This document shows positions 1 to 9,022 of a stretch of 39,011 nt of DNA, piece after piece. The position numbers and the translations under genes are program-made. Within the stretch, counting starts at the first letter, position 1. Each line of letters starts with the position of its first letter. The DNA comes from Pseudomonadota bacterium (GTDB taxonomy: Bacteria; Pseudomonadota; Gammaproteobacteria; Steroidobacterales; JBCBZW01): the NCBI GenBank assembly GCA_039815145.1, contig JBCBZW010000040.1, positions 1-39,011 on the forward strand, read 5' to 3'. The notes below the pieces were generated by a model, which was given only the letters and a program-made list of their open reading frames with translations, was not told the origin of the DNA and ran no database searches.

Positions 1-88
1 GCAGGTAGGCGAGACCGCAGGCGATCTGGTGCGCGACCCGCGACGCCAGTTCGTTGCTCGGCGGTCGAGCGAACCGGAACGTGCCTAG
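1..88 (+). CDS. possible 3' end of an upstream gene (edge fragment)
   Basis: A frame open from base 2 ends in TAG at 86-88 and would give a 28-residue charged C-terminal tail ending ...SSEPERA. Third codon positions are mostly G or C, as in real genes here. The minus strand of the same bases is also open and reads plausibly (a piece like ELASRVAHQIACGLAYL), but it has no ATG start and a TGA just upstream, so the plus-strand reading is only slightly favoured. The family cannot be recognised from so little sequence. Bases 89-140 hold nothing I can identify. Confidence 0.25.
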   Translation, partial: QVGETAGDLVRDPRRQFVARRSSEPERA

Positions 89-140
89 GAGCAAAAAGTA
101 CCTGCGAATTCTTCAACGAACTAACCGGACAGGACATTAG

Positions 141-2087
141 CTACCAGGCGATGCCATAGTCGTCACCGTAGTCGCTGGCGCCGCCCCAGAGCGTGCCGTG
201 CTCCTCGTCGATCCAGATGGCGGTGATCGGACTGTAGGTGCGGTCTACCATCTCCACGTCGTAGCCCATCTTCCCGAGTTGCGTCCGCACCCACTCGGAC
301 ACCTTCGGCGTCACCTGCAAGCGTCCGGGCTCCGCCTTGTGCGCGCCGAAGGAGCTCTGCATCTGGTAGCTGGTGATGTTGTGCGCCTCCGCCGCCTGCT
401 GCACGTCCATGCCGAACTCGACGATGTTGAGGAAGAACTGCAGGAGATTCTGATCCTGCGTGTCACCGCCCTGCACGGAGAAGGCCATCATCGGCTTGCC
501 GTCCTTCAGGGCGAGGCTCGGCGTGAGCGTCGCCCGCGGGCGCTGCCCGGGCTGGACCACGTTGTAGGGGTTCATCGAGTCGTCCAAGACGAAGGACTGC
601 ATGCGCTGGCTGAGGCCGATGCCCGTGTTGCCGGCGATGAAGGCCGGCACCCAGCCGCCGCTCGGCGTGATGGAGACCACCCAACCTTCTTCATCGGCGG
701 CCTGGATCGAGGTGGTGCCGGCGAGGAAGTCGGCATCGGCATCGGCGGTGTCGTGCAGGAGGCGATCGGGGGTGCTCACCCGCGCTTGCTGGAAGCCATC
801 CTCGCCGTCGCCCCGCGCCTCGGGCGGCACGTTGCGCCATTGCTCGAGCAGCTCGAGGAACGGGTTGCTCTCGCCTTGGAAGGGATAGGGATCGCCCGGG
901 CGCACGGTGGCGTCGTTGCGCGACGGGTTGATCAGCTTGCGTCGCTCGGCCGCGTACTCCTTCGAGAGCAACCCGCGCACCGGCTCCGCCGGCGGCACGT
1001 AGGGATCGCCGTAGTAGAAGTCACGGTCGGCGTAGGCCAGGTTCATCGCCTGATAGAGGGTGTGGATATAGCGCGTGCTGTTGTAGCCCATGCCCTTGAG
1101 GTCGAGGGGCTCGAGGATGTTCAAGGCCTGCAGCATCACCGGCCCTTGCACCCAGGTGGTGAGCTTGTAGACGTCGATGCCCTTGTAGCTCGTGAACACG
1201 GGCTCTTCCAGATGCACCTGCCAGCGATCCAAATCCTCGAGGGTGAACAGGCCACCCGCCTCACGGGTTGCCCGCACCAGCTCCTGGGCGATGTCGCCCC
1301 GATAGAAGCGTTCGTAGGCAGCGTAGATCGCTTCCTTACGCGACTTGCCCGCGGCGAGAGCCGCCGCCTCGGTCTCCACCAACTGGCGCAGGGTGCGCGC
1401 CAGGTCCGGCTGGCGGAACATCTCGCCGGCCACGGGCGCGGCGCGCCGCTCGGGGTGCTCCGCGTCGTAGTGCGGCAGGAACACTGCCCGCGAGGTGGGC
1501 CAGCGGGCGATCACCTCACGGCGCCGCTCCATGTTGTTGGCCTGGGCCGCCTCGATGGGGTAGCCGTCGGCCATGTCGATCGCCGGCGCGAGCACGTCGG
1601 CCAGGCTCGACCGTCCGTACTCCGCCACCATCACCATCAGGGCGCCCGGCGTGCCGGGCGTCACGGCGGCGAGCGGACCGTACTCGGGCGGGTATTGCAT
1701 GCCGCGCTCGCGGAAGTACTCGGGCGTCGCCCCGGTCGGCGCCACCCCCAGTCCGTTGACCCCCTTCACCTCCCCGGTCTTGGGGTTGTAGATCAGCGCC
1801 TGGGTCTCGCCGCCCCAGCCGAGGGTGTCCCACATGGTGGAGGTGGCCGCAAGCATGGCGCAGGCCGCGTCGACCGCGTTGCCACCGCCGGCGAATACCA
1901 CGGCGCCGGCCGTCGCCGCCAAGGGCTTGCCGGTGACCGCCACCCAGTGCTTGCCGTGCAAAACGGGCTTGGCGGTGGCTTGCGCGCGCACGGCGTCGGG
2001 GGTGGCGACGAGACCGAGCAATGCTGTTGCTAGCGCGACAGGCAAAGCTCGCGTGAGAAGCGTCCGGGACGTTGGCATGAGAGTCAT
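141..2087 (-). CDS. gamma-glutamyltransferase family protein, exported
   Basis: 648 residues. A hydrophobic signal peptide (about residues 1-36, ending near AVRAQA) predicts export to the periplasm. The body follows the Ntn-hydrolase GGT family: the N-terminal GGGNAVDAACAM motif (about 68-79), the expected nucleophile region GTTS at 457-460 with T458 as the probable autocatalytic cleavage residue, NPYNVVQPGQRPR (506-518), and an oxyanion-type QGGD segment near 539. Family members hydrolyse or transfer gamma-glutamyl groups, for example from glutathione, after self-cleavage into two subunits. The usual TTH at the cleavage site is TTS here, so this may be a GGT-like acylase rather than true glutathione hydrolase. 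The preceding minus-strand gene ends 97 bases upstream, so it may be transcribed separately. A long opposite-strand open frame across this gene is a high-GC shadow. Confidence 0.88.
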   Translation of the reverse strand: MTLMPTSRTLLTRALPVALATALLGLVATPDAVRAQATAKPVLHGKHWVAVTGKPLAATAGAVVFAGGGNAVDAACAMLAATSTMWDTLGWGGETQALIYNPKTGEVKGVNGLGVAPTGATPEYFRERGMQYPPEYGPLAAVTPGTPGALMVMVAEYGRSSLADVLAPAIDMADGYPIEAAQANNMERRREVIARWPTSRAVFLPHYDAEHPERRAAPVAGEMFRQPDLARTLRQLVETEAAALAAGKSRKEAIYAAYERFYRGDIAQELVRATREAGGLFTLEDLDRWQVHLEEPVFTSYKGIDVYKLTTWVQGPVMLQALNILEPLDLKGMGYNSTRYIHTLYQAMNLAYADRDFYYGDPYVPPAEPVRGLLSKEYAAERRKLINPSRNDATVRPGDPYPFQGESNPFLELLEQWRNVPPEARGDGEDGFQQARVSTPDRLLHDTADADADFLAGTTSIQAADEEGWVVSITPSGGWVPAFIAGNTGIGLSQRMQSFVLDDSMNPYNVVQPGQRPRATLTPSLALKDGKPMMAFSVQGGDTQDQNLLQFFLNIVEFGMDVQQAAEAHNITSYQMQSSFGAHKAEPGRLQVTPKVSEWVRTQLGKMGYDVEMVDRTYSPITAIWIDEEHGTLWGGASDYGDDYGIAW

Positions 2088-2184
2088 GGTGGGCTCCGCG
2101 GGGGTACGCCGAGGATGGTACCTGGGCGCAGTACGCGGTGGGTAACCCGCACCCTCGATTCGCCGCCTGCCGAGATGACCGCGC

Positions 2185-3213
2185 TCAGGCGCCGATGAGC
2201 AGCATCACGCCCACCAACACGAACACGGCGAGGAGCAAGGTCTGCGCTACCATCGCCAACAGGGGCCGCGCGCCCACGCCCGTGAACTGGGCCAGGGAGG
2301 TGCGCACGCCGAGCGCTGCCACGGCAATCACCAACGCCATCTGGGAGAGGCTGCCGAGCACGCTCACCAGGCCGGCCGGCAACAGACTGGCGCTGTTCAC
2401 CAACATCAGCACCACGAAGCCCACCACGAACCACGGCAGCAGCGGCGGCCGCTTGCCTGGCGTCTTGGCCGCACTGGCGCGCATCACCATCGAGATCGCC
2501 AGCACCACCGGCATCAGGCAGGCGACGCGAAGGAGCTTCACCACCGCCGCCGTCTCACCGGCGACGTCCGAGATGATGTAGCCCGCGCCGATCACCTGCG
2601 CCACGTCGTGAATGGTGGCTCCCAGGAATACGCCGGCGGGTCGGTCCTCCAAGCCAAAGAGGCCGACCACGATGGGGTACAGGGTCATCGCGATCGTGCT
2701 CAAGGTGGTGACGCCCACCACAGTCACGGTGGTGTTGCGCTCCGATTGCTCGTCCTGCGGCAGCACGGAGGCGATCGCGAGTGCCGCCGACGCGCCGCAG
2801 ATCGAGACGGCACCCGCGGACAACACCGCATGCGGTCGAGACAGACCTAAGGCTCGCGCGATGGCCATGCCGCCCAACAACCCGATCGCCACCCCCGCGA
2901 GCACGAGTAGCACCACGCCGAGGCCAAGGTCCTGAACTTCACCGAGGGTGAGACGAGCCCCCAACAGGACCACCGCGATTCGCAGCAGGCCACGCGACGC
3001 AAAGCCCACGCCCGGCGAGACGCCTGGATCGTCGGAGAGGTGGTTGAAGGCGATGCCCAGCAACAGGGCGAACAGCATCGCTGGGCCGCCGTAGTGTTCG
3101 GCCAGGTAGCTCGCGGCCAGTCCGATGACGACGGCCAGGGACAGCCCAGGGGCGAGTGCCCGCGTCGAGCTAAGCGATCGGTGGAGGAGAGCCTGGGGAG
3201 AGCGGGAGGTCAT
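2185..3213 (-). CDS. YeiH-type putative sulfate exporter family permease
   Basis: 342 residues, almost entirely hydrophobic, with about ten membrane segments; it matches the YeiH/UPF0324 family in length and pattern. Visible family features include an AEHYGGPAMLFALLLGIAFN segment near the N-terminus, the glycine-rich GAVSICGASAALAI region in the middle, and GVFLGATIHDVAQVIGAGY in the second half. The family is annotated as putative sulfate exporters, largely by homology; no substrate is shown by this sequence. It would sit in the inner membrane. It lies 83 bases downstream of adenylate kinase on the same strand, with no obvious functional link. No strong ribosome-binding site is visible before the ATG. 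Confidence 0.88.
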   Translation of the reverse strand: MTSRSPQALLHRSLSSTRALAPGLSLAVVIGLAASYLAEHYGGPAMLFALLLGIAFNHLSDDPGVSPGVGFASRGLLRIAVVLLGARLTLGEVQDLGLGVVLLVLAGVAIGLLGGMAIARALGLSRPHAVLSAGAVSICGASAALAIASVLPQDEQSERNTTVTVVGVTTLSTIAMTLYPIVVGLFGLEDRPAGVFLGATIHDVAQVIGAGYIISDVAGETAAVVKLLRVACLMPVVLAISMVMRASAAKTPGKRPPLLPWFVVGFVVLMLVNSASLLPAGLVSVLGSLSQMALVIAVAALGVRTSLAQFTGVGARPLLAMVAQTLLLAVFVLVGVMLLIGA

Positions 3214-3296
3214 GGGCGCGCATGATAGCGAAGTGCCTTACGTGGCGCGCCCGTGAGGACTCACCGATGGCAGCCGCGCCAACGGTGACCATCGAA

Positions 3297-3866
3297 TCAA
3301 AGACCCAGGGCGCCCATGATGCGCGCGGTGACCTCATCGAGTTCACCCACACCGTCGATCGTGTGCACGGCAAGCCCCACTTCACCGAAGTAAGCGACGC
3401 AAGGTGCGCTTTGATCGTGGTAGGTCTGAATTCGGTTGGCGATGACCTCGGGGTCCGCGTCGTCGGCGCGGCCCTGCTGCTCGGCGCGCGACTTCAGGCG
3501 CGCCTTGAGCTCGTCCTCGGGCACCTCGATCACGACGACGCCGGCGATGCTGCGGCCCCATTCCTCGCAGAGCGCACTCAGCACTTTGGCCTGGCCCACG
3601 TTGCGCGGGTAGCCGTCGAGCAGCACACCGCCTGAGGCATCCTCCTGGCCGAGGCGGTCACGCACCATCTGGTCGGTGATCTCGTCCGGCACCAAGGCGC
3701 CCTTGGCCATGATCTCCTTGACCTGCTGGCCGAGCGACGTGTCGCGCTTGAGATGGTCGCGAAACATGTCGCCGGTCGATACGTGCACGATCCCAAGGCG
3801 CTCCTTGATGCGCGCTGCCTGGGTGCCCTTGCCCGCTCCGGGCGGTCCGAAAATTATTAGATTCAT
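3297..3866 (-). CDS. adk: adenylate kinase, short form
   Basis: 189 residues when started at MNLIIFGPPGAGKGT. A longer open frame starts at 3962, but its first 32 residues do not resemble the family, so the start was placed at 3866. The Walker A loop GPPGAGKGT lies at about residues 7-15, followed by the AMP-binding region (STGDMFRDHL), LLDGYPRN with the conserved Arg, and a short LID region (RAEQQGRADD). It lacks the zinc-finger LID insert of long adenylate kinases. The enzyme catalyses 2 ADP to ATP + AMP in the cytoplasm and is normally essential. The MFS gene diverges from it across a 222-base gap that must hold both promoters. Confidence 0.95.
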   Translation of the reverse strand: MNLIIFGPPGAGKGTQAARIKERLGIVHVSTGDMFRDHLKRDTSLGQQVKEIMAKGALVPDEITDQMVRDRLGQEDASGGVLLDGYPRNVGQAKVLSALCEEWGRSIAGVVVIEVPEDELKARLKSRAEQQGRADDADPEVIANRIQTYHDQSAPCVAYFGEVGLAVHTIDGVGELDEVTARIMGALGL

Positions 3867-4088
3867 CCCGCCATTAAACCACAACAGCCCCCAGCGACCG
3901 CCGCTCGTGGCATAAGCCGCCGGTGCGCCCAACCGGTCGAGCGAGCACGCCAGGCCACGCACCGGCTACCTAAACCCGCGGATCGGGTCGCAAAGTCGGT
4001 GCACCGTTCGTGACAGACCTGTCGCCCCCAACGAATACTCCAGGAAACACGGGCCGCTGGCGCACGGCTGACGGTCGACGACTCGCGA
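3867..4088. other. divergent intergenic region, adk / MFS
   Basis: 222 bases between divergently oriented genes. It should contain promoters for both, but I see no hexamer pair good enough to call and no repeat. Open frames crossing it on either strand lack family resemblance. Confidence 0.5.
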
Positions 4089-5351
4089 GTGGACGCCGTG
4101 GCGCTTGAACGTAACCTTGCCATCCTGTTTGTGATCCAGGCCGCCTTCACCGGCGGTGCGGTGATGCTCGGCATCGTCGGCGGCGTGGTTGGCAACGAAC
4201 TCGCCCCCAACCCGCGCCTCGCCACCCTACCGATTTCCCTCGCCGTGCTGGGCACGGCGCTGGCCACCATTCCCACCAGTCTCGCGATGGGCCGCTTCGG
4301 CAGACGGGCCGGCATCGCCATGGGCTCAGGGGCTGCGATGGTGAGCGCGCTGCTCGCAGGCACGGCCGTCGGCATCGGCAGCTTCACGCTCTTCTGCGTT
4401 GGCGCCACGGGCCTCGGGGCCGCCCTTGCGTGCGGTCAGCAGCTTCGCTTCGCCGCGGCGGAAGCTGTGCGTTGCGAACGAGCGGGACAGGCGATCGCCT
4501 GGTTGCTGCTCGGCGCTATGGTGGGCGCGGTCATCGGCGGCTCGCTGATCTCGAGGATCACGGCGATGGGCATCGAGCACCCGGTTCGCCTCGCCTTCTA
4601 CGCGTTGGCCGGCGGACACGTGTTGGTGTTGGCGCTCACCGCGGCCCTGCGCCCCTTCCTGCGCGAGAGCGCCGGCGCGAGCGCTGCGCAGGCGCAAGCG
4701 CCGCGGGCGCTGCTGACGATCGCGCGGCAGCCAGCCTTTCTCCTGGCCGTGGGCGCCGCCGTCGTCGCCCAGGGCAGCATGGCCCTGCTGATGACTGCGA
4801 CGCCCGTCGCCATGCACGTGGTCGACGGTCACGCCCTGCACGCCACGGCGGCGGTGATCCAGGCCCACGTCGTTGCCATGTACGCCCCATCCTTGGGCTC
4901 GGCGCTGCTGATCGGTCGCCTGGGAGCACCGCGCATGATGTGGTTCGGAGCGGCGACGATGCTCGCGTGCATCGCCATCGGCATCAGCGGCCGTGCCGTC
5001 ATGCACTACGGCGTCTCCCTGGTGATGCTCGGGATCGGCTGGAACTTCCTCTTCGTCGGCGCCACCACCGCCTTGATCAGCACCTACCGCCCAAACGAAC
5101 GATTCAAAGCCCAGGCCGCCAACGACTTCAGCGTCTTCGCGGCCGCCGCGCTGGCGAGCTTGCTCGCGGGCGCCACCGTTCTCAGCCTCGGCTGGGAGAA
5201 GGTGTTGCTGCTGGCGGCCGCGCCGCTGCTGCTGATCCTGCTATTGCTCGTCTGGGACGCACACCGCAGCCGTAGCGCACGTGCTCTCGCCGCCGACGCC
5301 TGCGGCCCGCGACGCTACTCGCGGGCCGGATCGGTTCGCCAGACCACGTAG
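4089..5351 (+). CDS. MFS transporter
   Basis: 420 residues with about eleven to twelve hydrophobic segments. After the second segment there is a motif-A-like loop (MGRFGRRAGIAMG, about 67-79), typical of the major facilitator superfamily, and a polar central loop (about 195-215) divides the two six-helix halves. The substrate cannot be told from sequence. The start is GTG at 4089; a second GTG three codons on is equally possible. The 3' end overlaps the convergent SdpI-like gene by 37 bases, so the last dozen codons are read on both strands; the tail (RRYSRAGSVRQTT) is a polar cytoplasmic extension. Confidence 0.85.
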   Translation: MDAVALERNLAILFVIQAAFTGGAVMLGIVGGVVGNELAPNPRLATLPISLAVLGTALATIPTSLAMGRFGRRAGIAMGSGAAMVSALLAGTAVGIGSFTLFCVGATGLGAALACGQQLRFAAAEAVRCERAGQAIAWLLLGAMVGAVIGGSLISRITAMGIEHPVRLAFYALAGGHVLVLALTAALRPFLRESAGASAAQAQAPRALLTIARQPAFLLAVGAAVVAQGSMALLMTATPVAMHVVDGHALHATAAVIQAHVVAMYAPSLGSALLIGRLGAPRMMWFGAATMLACIAIGISGRAVMHYGVSLVMLGIGWNFLFVGATTALISTYRPNERFKAQAANDFSVFAAAALASLLAGATVLSLGWEKVLLLAAAPLLLILLLLVWDAHRSRSARALAADACGPRRYSRAGSVRQTT

Positions 5352-5995
5352 GAGTAGGCGACCAGCGCCAGGCTGGCGATCATCAGCACGCCAACGCTCG
5401 CCAACATCAGGGTCTGGGGCCACGGCAGCACGGCTCCCACCACCATCACCAACCCGATGAGAACGAAGACGCGTCCTGCCCAGCGGTGCGTCTTGCGCCA
5501 GGACAACTCCGAGGAGAGCGTCCAGGGTGTGCGCACGCCGATGAAGTAGTTGCTGCGCGTCTTGCCCATGTAGTTGCCGGTCACCACCAACAGGGCACCG
5601 ACGATCGGCGGAATGACGCGCGCGATGTCCACCGTTGCCCCGAGGGCGGCGGCGGTGGTCAGGGCGTGGATGACCAACATCGAAAGCCCGGTGGCTAACA
5701 TCACCATCAGGTACGGCAACCGGCTCTGGGCGAGGTGGCGCCGACGCGGCTCCATGGCCGGGAGCAGGGCGAACACGACAACCATGGCGAGCCAGATCAG
5801 CGGCATCAACGCGAAGGCCTCGAAGCGCGACCCGTAGCGATTCACCTCCCCGCTGGAGCTCCAGTGCACGGGCAGCTCGGCGCCCGCCTCGGTGCTGAAC
5901 CACCCGTAGGCTGCCACGGCCGCCATCAGGGCGAAGACCACAAGGCCAAAGGCGAAGGCGCGATTGCGCAGTTGCGATAGGGCGTCACTCATCAT
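5315..5995 (-). CDS. SdpI-like membrane protein
   Basis: 226 residues with about six membrane segments. The first helix is followed by a DUF1648-type extracytoplasmic segment (LPVHWSSSGEVNRYGSR, about 41-57), and the C-terminal half has the SdpI signature GNYMGKTRSNYFIGVRTPWT with the nearby WRKTHRWAG. In Bacillus subtilis SdpI is the immunity protein against the SdpC killing peptide and also a signal receptor that sequesters the repressor SdpR. Here the gene follows an SdpR-like regulator with an 11-base overlap, so the two are translated from one message. No SdpABC toxin genes are in this window, so the physiological role is unknown. Confidence 0.87.
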   Translation of the reverse strand: MMSDALSQLRNRAFAFGLVVFALMAAVAAYGWFSTEAGAELPVHWSSSGEVNRYGSRFEAFALMPLIWLAMVVVFALLPAMEPRRRHLAQSRLPYLMVMLATGLSMLVIHALTTAAALGATVDIARVIPPIVGALLVVTGNYMGKTRSNYFIGVRTPWTLSSELSWRKTHRWAGRVFVLIGLVMVVGAVLPWPQTLMLASVGVLMIASLALVAYSYVVWRTDPARE

Positions 5996-6275
5996 CTGTC
6001 TCCTGCGGGTCTCGCCGATCGATGGACAGGCGGCTCATGAACTCCAGCAATGCCTCCTCGAGCACGGAGACGTTCAGCTGGTACACGATGCTCGTGCCGC
6101 GCCGATCGCCGTGGATCAGCTCCGCCTCGCGCAACACGGAGAAGTGGCGCGACAGGGTGGCCTTGGCCAGCGGAAACTCCGCCGCCAATTCGCCCGCGGA
6201 CATGTCCCGATCTCGGAGCAACTCCAGGATCCGGCGGCGCGTCGGGTCGGCTAGCGCACGAAACACCTGACTCAT
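5985..6275 (-). CDS. ArsR/SdpR-family autorepressor
   Basis: 96 residues forming one winged helix-turn-helix domain. It starts MSQVFRALADPTRRRILELL, the standard N-terminus of the family, followed by MSAGELAAEF and the recognition helix region PLAKATLSRHFSVLREAELI. No cysteine cluster for metal sensing is visible, which fits SdpR-like rather than metal-sensing ArsR proteins. It is the first gene of a two-gene unit with the SdpI-like protein. A near-perfect 20-base palindrome begins four bases upstream of its ATG, so autorepression is strongly suggested, with SdpI possibly relieving it by binding the repressor at the membrane. Confidence 0.9.
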   Translation of the reverse strand: MSQVFRALADPTRRRILELLRDRDMSAGELAAEFPLAKATLSRHFSVLREAELIHGDRRGTSIVYQLNVSVLEEALLEFMSRLSIDRRDPQETDDE

Positions 6276-6278
6276 TTT

Positions 6279-6298
6279 CGTAATTTAGCTAAATAACG
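6279..6298. promoter_or_regulatory. probable operator of the SdpR-like repressor
   Basis: A 20-base inverted repeat with only one mismatched pair (positions 4 and 17 of the site). Its core, ATTTAGCTAAAT at 6283-6294, is a perfect 12-base palindrome. It lies directly upstream of the sdpR-like ATG in a strikingly AT-rich patch of a high-GC region, where a repressor would block the promoter or initiation. ArsR-family proteins bind such 10-2-10 style palindromes, so autoregulation is the natural reading. Confidence 0.75.
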
Positions 6299-6331
6299 AA
6301 TCAGTGTCCAGGCAGGGGCGCCCACCACCGC

Positions 6332-9022
6332 TCAGCGAATCCGGCGGGCGTGCGCCGGTCCACGCAGAACTGCGTTCAGGAACAACAGGTTGGCCCCATC
6401 CAAGGTGGCTCGGAAATTCGGATCACTGGCGAAGGCGATGACCATCCCCCTGCCCTGTTCTGCCACAGCGACGGCCGGCTTCCAGGCCCATTGGGCGCGA
6501 TTCTCCGCCCAAAGATGACCGCCCACGCCCAAGCTTGCCGCCGGCGCGAAGCGCATGGCATTGACGCCCTCATCCAAGGCGAGGGGGCGGTACACGTCCC
6601 TGCCCTCCACCAGGAAGTTCACACCCTTCTGCTCATCCACCCCCACGGTGAGCCAGTGGTTCGGGTCGGGCACGGCCCTTAGCAACACGCCGGGCAGGGG
6701 ATCGGGTGTCGGCGCCTCGCGCTGGAGCGCGGCGGCGTAGTCTTCGGCACTCTCGATGAGCGAGCCGTCCACCGTCGCGCCCTCCTCCCGCTCACCCTCG
6801 CTAACCGCCGCCAAACGTTCTCGTTGGGTGGCGAGGAGCCCGACGTCCGGATCGGTCAGAAAGCGCAGAGCTTCGCCGAGGCCGACCAGGACGCCTCCCG
6901 CGTCGACCCATTCGCGTAGGACCGCCACGCCACGCTCGCCGAGCACATCCGCGTAGTCGCCGCCCTCCGGTAGGATCAACACATCGAAGCGCGACAGTCC
7001 TGGGCGACGCAGATCGGCGGTACGCACCGGCACCACGGGATAGTCGAACTGGCGCTCGAGGACGAAGCGGGTGCTGCCCGCCGAGTAGGAGGCCGTGGGC
7101 TCGTCCCAGGCCAGCGCTACGCGCGGGGCGACCATCGGCACGACATCGGCGCTGCCGAAGGACGGACCCTCCTCGGTCCAACTGGTGTCGCTGGCGACGA
7201 CTTCCGCCCCCGTCGCGCGCGCGAGCGTGCGTACCTCACGAAGCAGATCCTCGGCTGTGTGCTGCGAATTGTCGGCAAGGCGGAGTATCAGACTTCCGGC
7301 GGGCCACCTCCTGTCGCCGATGGTGAACGCCTCATCCGCCCCGCGCACGGTGAGTCCCTGACGCAGGGCACCCGCCAGGAACTTGCCCGCCGCCCGCGTG
7401 CCCCAGGGCACGAGCCAGGCGACCGTGGTCGCCTCCGGCGGGGCAAATCCTGGATCGAAGGGGCCCGCGTACGTGCCCTCGGCCAAGGCGGGTAAGCGAT
7501 CGCAGGTCACCACCGGCACCCCGTACATGGCGGGTAGGGACCAGCCGAGCACGTCGTACAGTTCGGCGTACTCGCCGCGGGCCCGGCGCGCTTCCTGACG
7601 AGCGAGAAATGCGGCATCGATTGGGCTTTCAGGCTCCAGGAACGTACGCACCATGCGCCCCGCGGGCTGGCGACCCGGCACCACGAAGGAGCCTGCCGGC
7701 AGGTCCGTATCGCACACCTGCTGCGCCTCGCCCGTCCGCCGCACCCGTACACCGTGCGCCACCAATTTGTCAGCCAGCTTTCCGACCGCCCCTACGTCAC
7801 CTGTCAGCGGCACTAGGTAAGCGAGAGCACCACCGTGCTCGCCGGCGAGAGCAGACCGGCGATAGCGATAGAAGTTGCGAAGGAACTCGGCGCGGTGGGC
7901 CGCAGCGGTCTCCACCGTGGCGAGGCTGCCGACGAAGTGGCGCTGCAAACCATCGGCGTAGGTCACCAGTGAGCCGTCGCGACGGCGCCCGACGAGTCCG
8001 CGAGCCGACGCCATCTCGAAGGTCATCCCGACACTGCCTTGAAAGGCCGGCCAGGTGTCTCCGTAGCCCGGGTAGTAGGAGTCGTATACATCGCGCGTGA
8101 AGTACGCGAAACCATGGCGATCGAAGGCGCTGGCGATACCGCGTCCGTAGGTCGCGAGCATGTCACGCTGGGTTTGGGTGATGTGCGGGTTGTAGGGTTG
8201 TGCGGGCGGTGGAAAGTAGAAGGTGCTGTCCGTGCCCATCTCGTGCGCGTCCACGTGCACCACGGGAAAGTACTCCAGGAAGCTCGCAACACGGCCGCGA
8301 ACTTCCGGTTGGGTCAGGGGTAGCCAATCGCGGTTCATGTCGAAGTAGTAGTGATTGGTACGCCCGCCAGGCCAGGGCTCGCGGCGCTCGGCAGCGATGC
8401 CGTCGCCGGCCGGCTCCAGGCCTCGGGTCTGCGCGTAGTGCTGCACGAAGCGGGCGCGACCGTCCGGGTTCTGTGAGGGATCGATCGCGACCACCGTTTC
8501 CTGCAGCACCTGCGACAGCGTTGGGTCGTCGCGTCCGGCCAACAGGTGATAGGCCAACGCGAGGCCGGCATCGGTGCCTGAGATCTCGTTGCCGTGCACG
8601 CCGTAGGCCAACCACACCACTGCAGGGAGACGTTCGATCAGCGCCTCGGCCGCCGCCTGATCCAAGGAGCGCGGATAGGCCAGGCGTTGCATATCGGCCT
8701 TGATGGCCTCGATCTCGCGGATTCTCTCGGGCGCTCCCACCAGCAGGTAGACCAGCGGGCGGCCCTCCCAGGTGCGGGCGTACTCCACCAGTTTCGTGCG
8801 CTCCGGGGCCGCCTCGGCCAGGGCCTGGACATAACGCACCGCATCCGCGGGCGCGGTGATCTCGCTGCCCACCGCGTGCCCCACCACCGCGTCCAGCGTT
8901 GGAATGCGCGGATCGTACGCCGTGTTGGTCCAGTCCGCCGGGGTGGCCTGTGCAGCACCCAGTGCCCACCAGACCAGACCCACCAGCCCAACGACGCAGA
9001 CACGTCTTCTCCCTGCCCTCAT
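6332..9022 (-). CDS. large exported M14-family zinc carboxypeptidase
   Basis: 896 residues. A signal peptide (about 1-26, RRR then a hydrophobic core ending GAAQA) directs export. The peptidase domain follows: zinc ligands H143 and E146 in GVHGNEISG, the substrate-binding DPSQNPDGRARF motif (181-192), and the third zinc ligand in VHVDAHEMGTDSTF (H260 likely). GMTFEMAS, about 70 residues on, supplies the probable catalytic Glu. The C-terminal half contains a glutamine-amidotransferase-like fold segment (FDVLILPEGGDY, then WVDAGGVLVGLGEAL), as in other large bacterial M14 proteins. A good ribosome-binding site (AGGGGG) precedes the ATG. The likely role is periplasmic or extracellular peptide degradation. 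It is divergent from the gene at 9312. Confidence 0.9.
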   Translation of the reverse strand: MRAGRRRVCVVGLVGLVWWALGAAQATPADWTNTAYDPRIPTLDAVVGHAVGSEITAPADAVRYVQALAEAAPERTKLVEYARTWEGRPLVYLLVGAPERIREIEAIKADMQRLAYPRSLDQAAAEALIERLPAVVWLAYGVHGNEISGTDAGLALAYHLLAGRDDPTLSQVLQETVVAIDPSQNPDGRARFVQHYAQTRGLEPAGDGIAAERREPWPGGRTNHYYFDMNRDWLPLTQPEVRGRVASFLEYFPVVHVDAHEMGTDSTFYFPPPAQPYNPHITQTQRDMLATYGRGIASAFDRHGFAYFTRDVYDSYYPGYGDTWPAFQGSVGMTFEMASARGLVGRRRDGSLVTYADGLQRHFVGSLATVETAAAHRAEFLRNFYRYRRSALAGEHGGALAYLVPLTGDVGAVGKLADKLVAHGVRVRRTGEAQQVCDTDLPAGSFVVPGRQPAGRMVRTFLEPESPIDAAFLARQEARRARGEYAELYDVLGWSLPAMYGVPVVTCDRLPALAEGTYAGPFDPGFAPPEATTVAWLVPWGTRAAGKFLAGALRQGLTVRGADEAFTIGDRRWPAGSLILRLADNSQHTAEDLLREVRTLARATGAEVVASDTSWTEEGPSFGSADVVPMVAPRVALAWDEPTASYSAGSTRFVLERQFDYPVVPVRTADLRRPGLSRFDVLILPEGGDYADVLGERGVAVLREWVDAGGVLVGLGEALRFLTDPDVGLLATQRERLAAVSEGEREEGATVDGSLIESAEDYAAALQREAPTPDPLPGVLLRAVPDPNHWLTVGVDEQKGVNFLVEGRDVYRPLALDEGVNAMRFAPAASLGVGGHLWAENRAQWAWKPAVAVAEQGRGMVIAFASDPNFRATLDGANLLFLNAVLRGPAHARRIR

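Noticed and set aside
198-2033. 611-codon plus-strand open frame opposite the gamma-glutamyltransferase gene
   Set aside because: Its product is Arg/His/Gly-rich with no family features; it mirrors the GC-rich third positions of the minus-strand gene.
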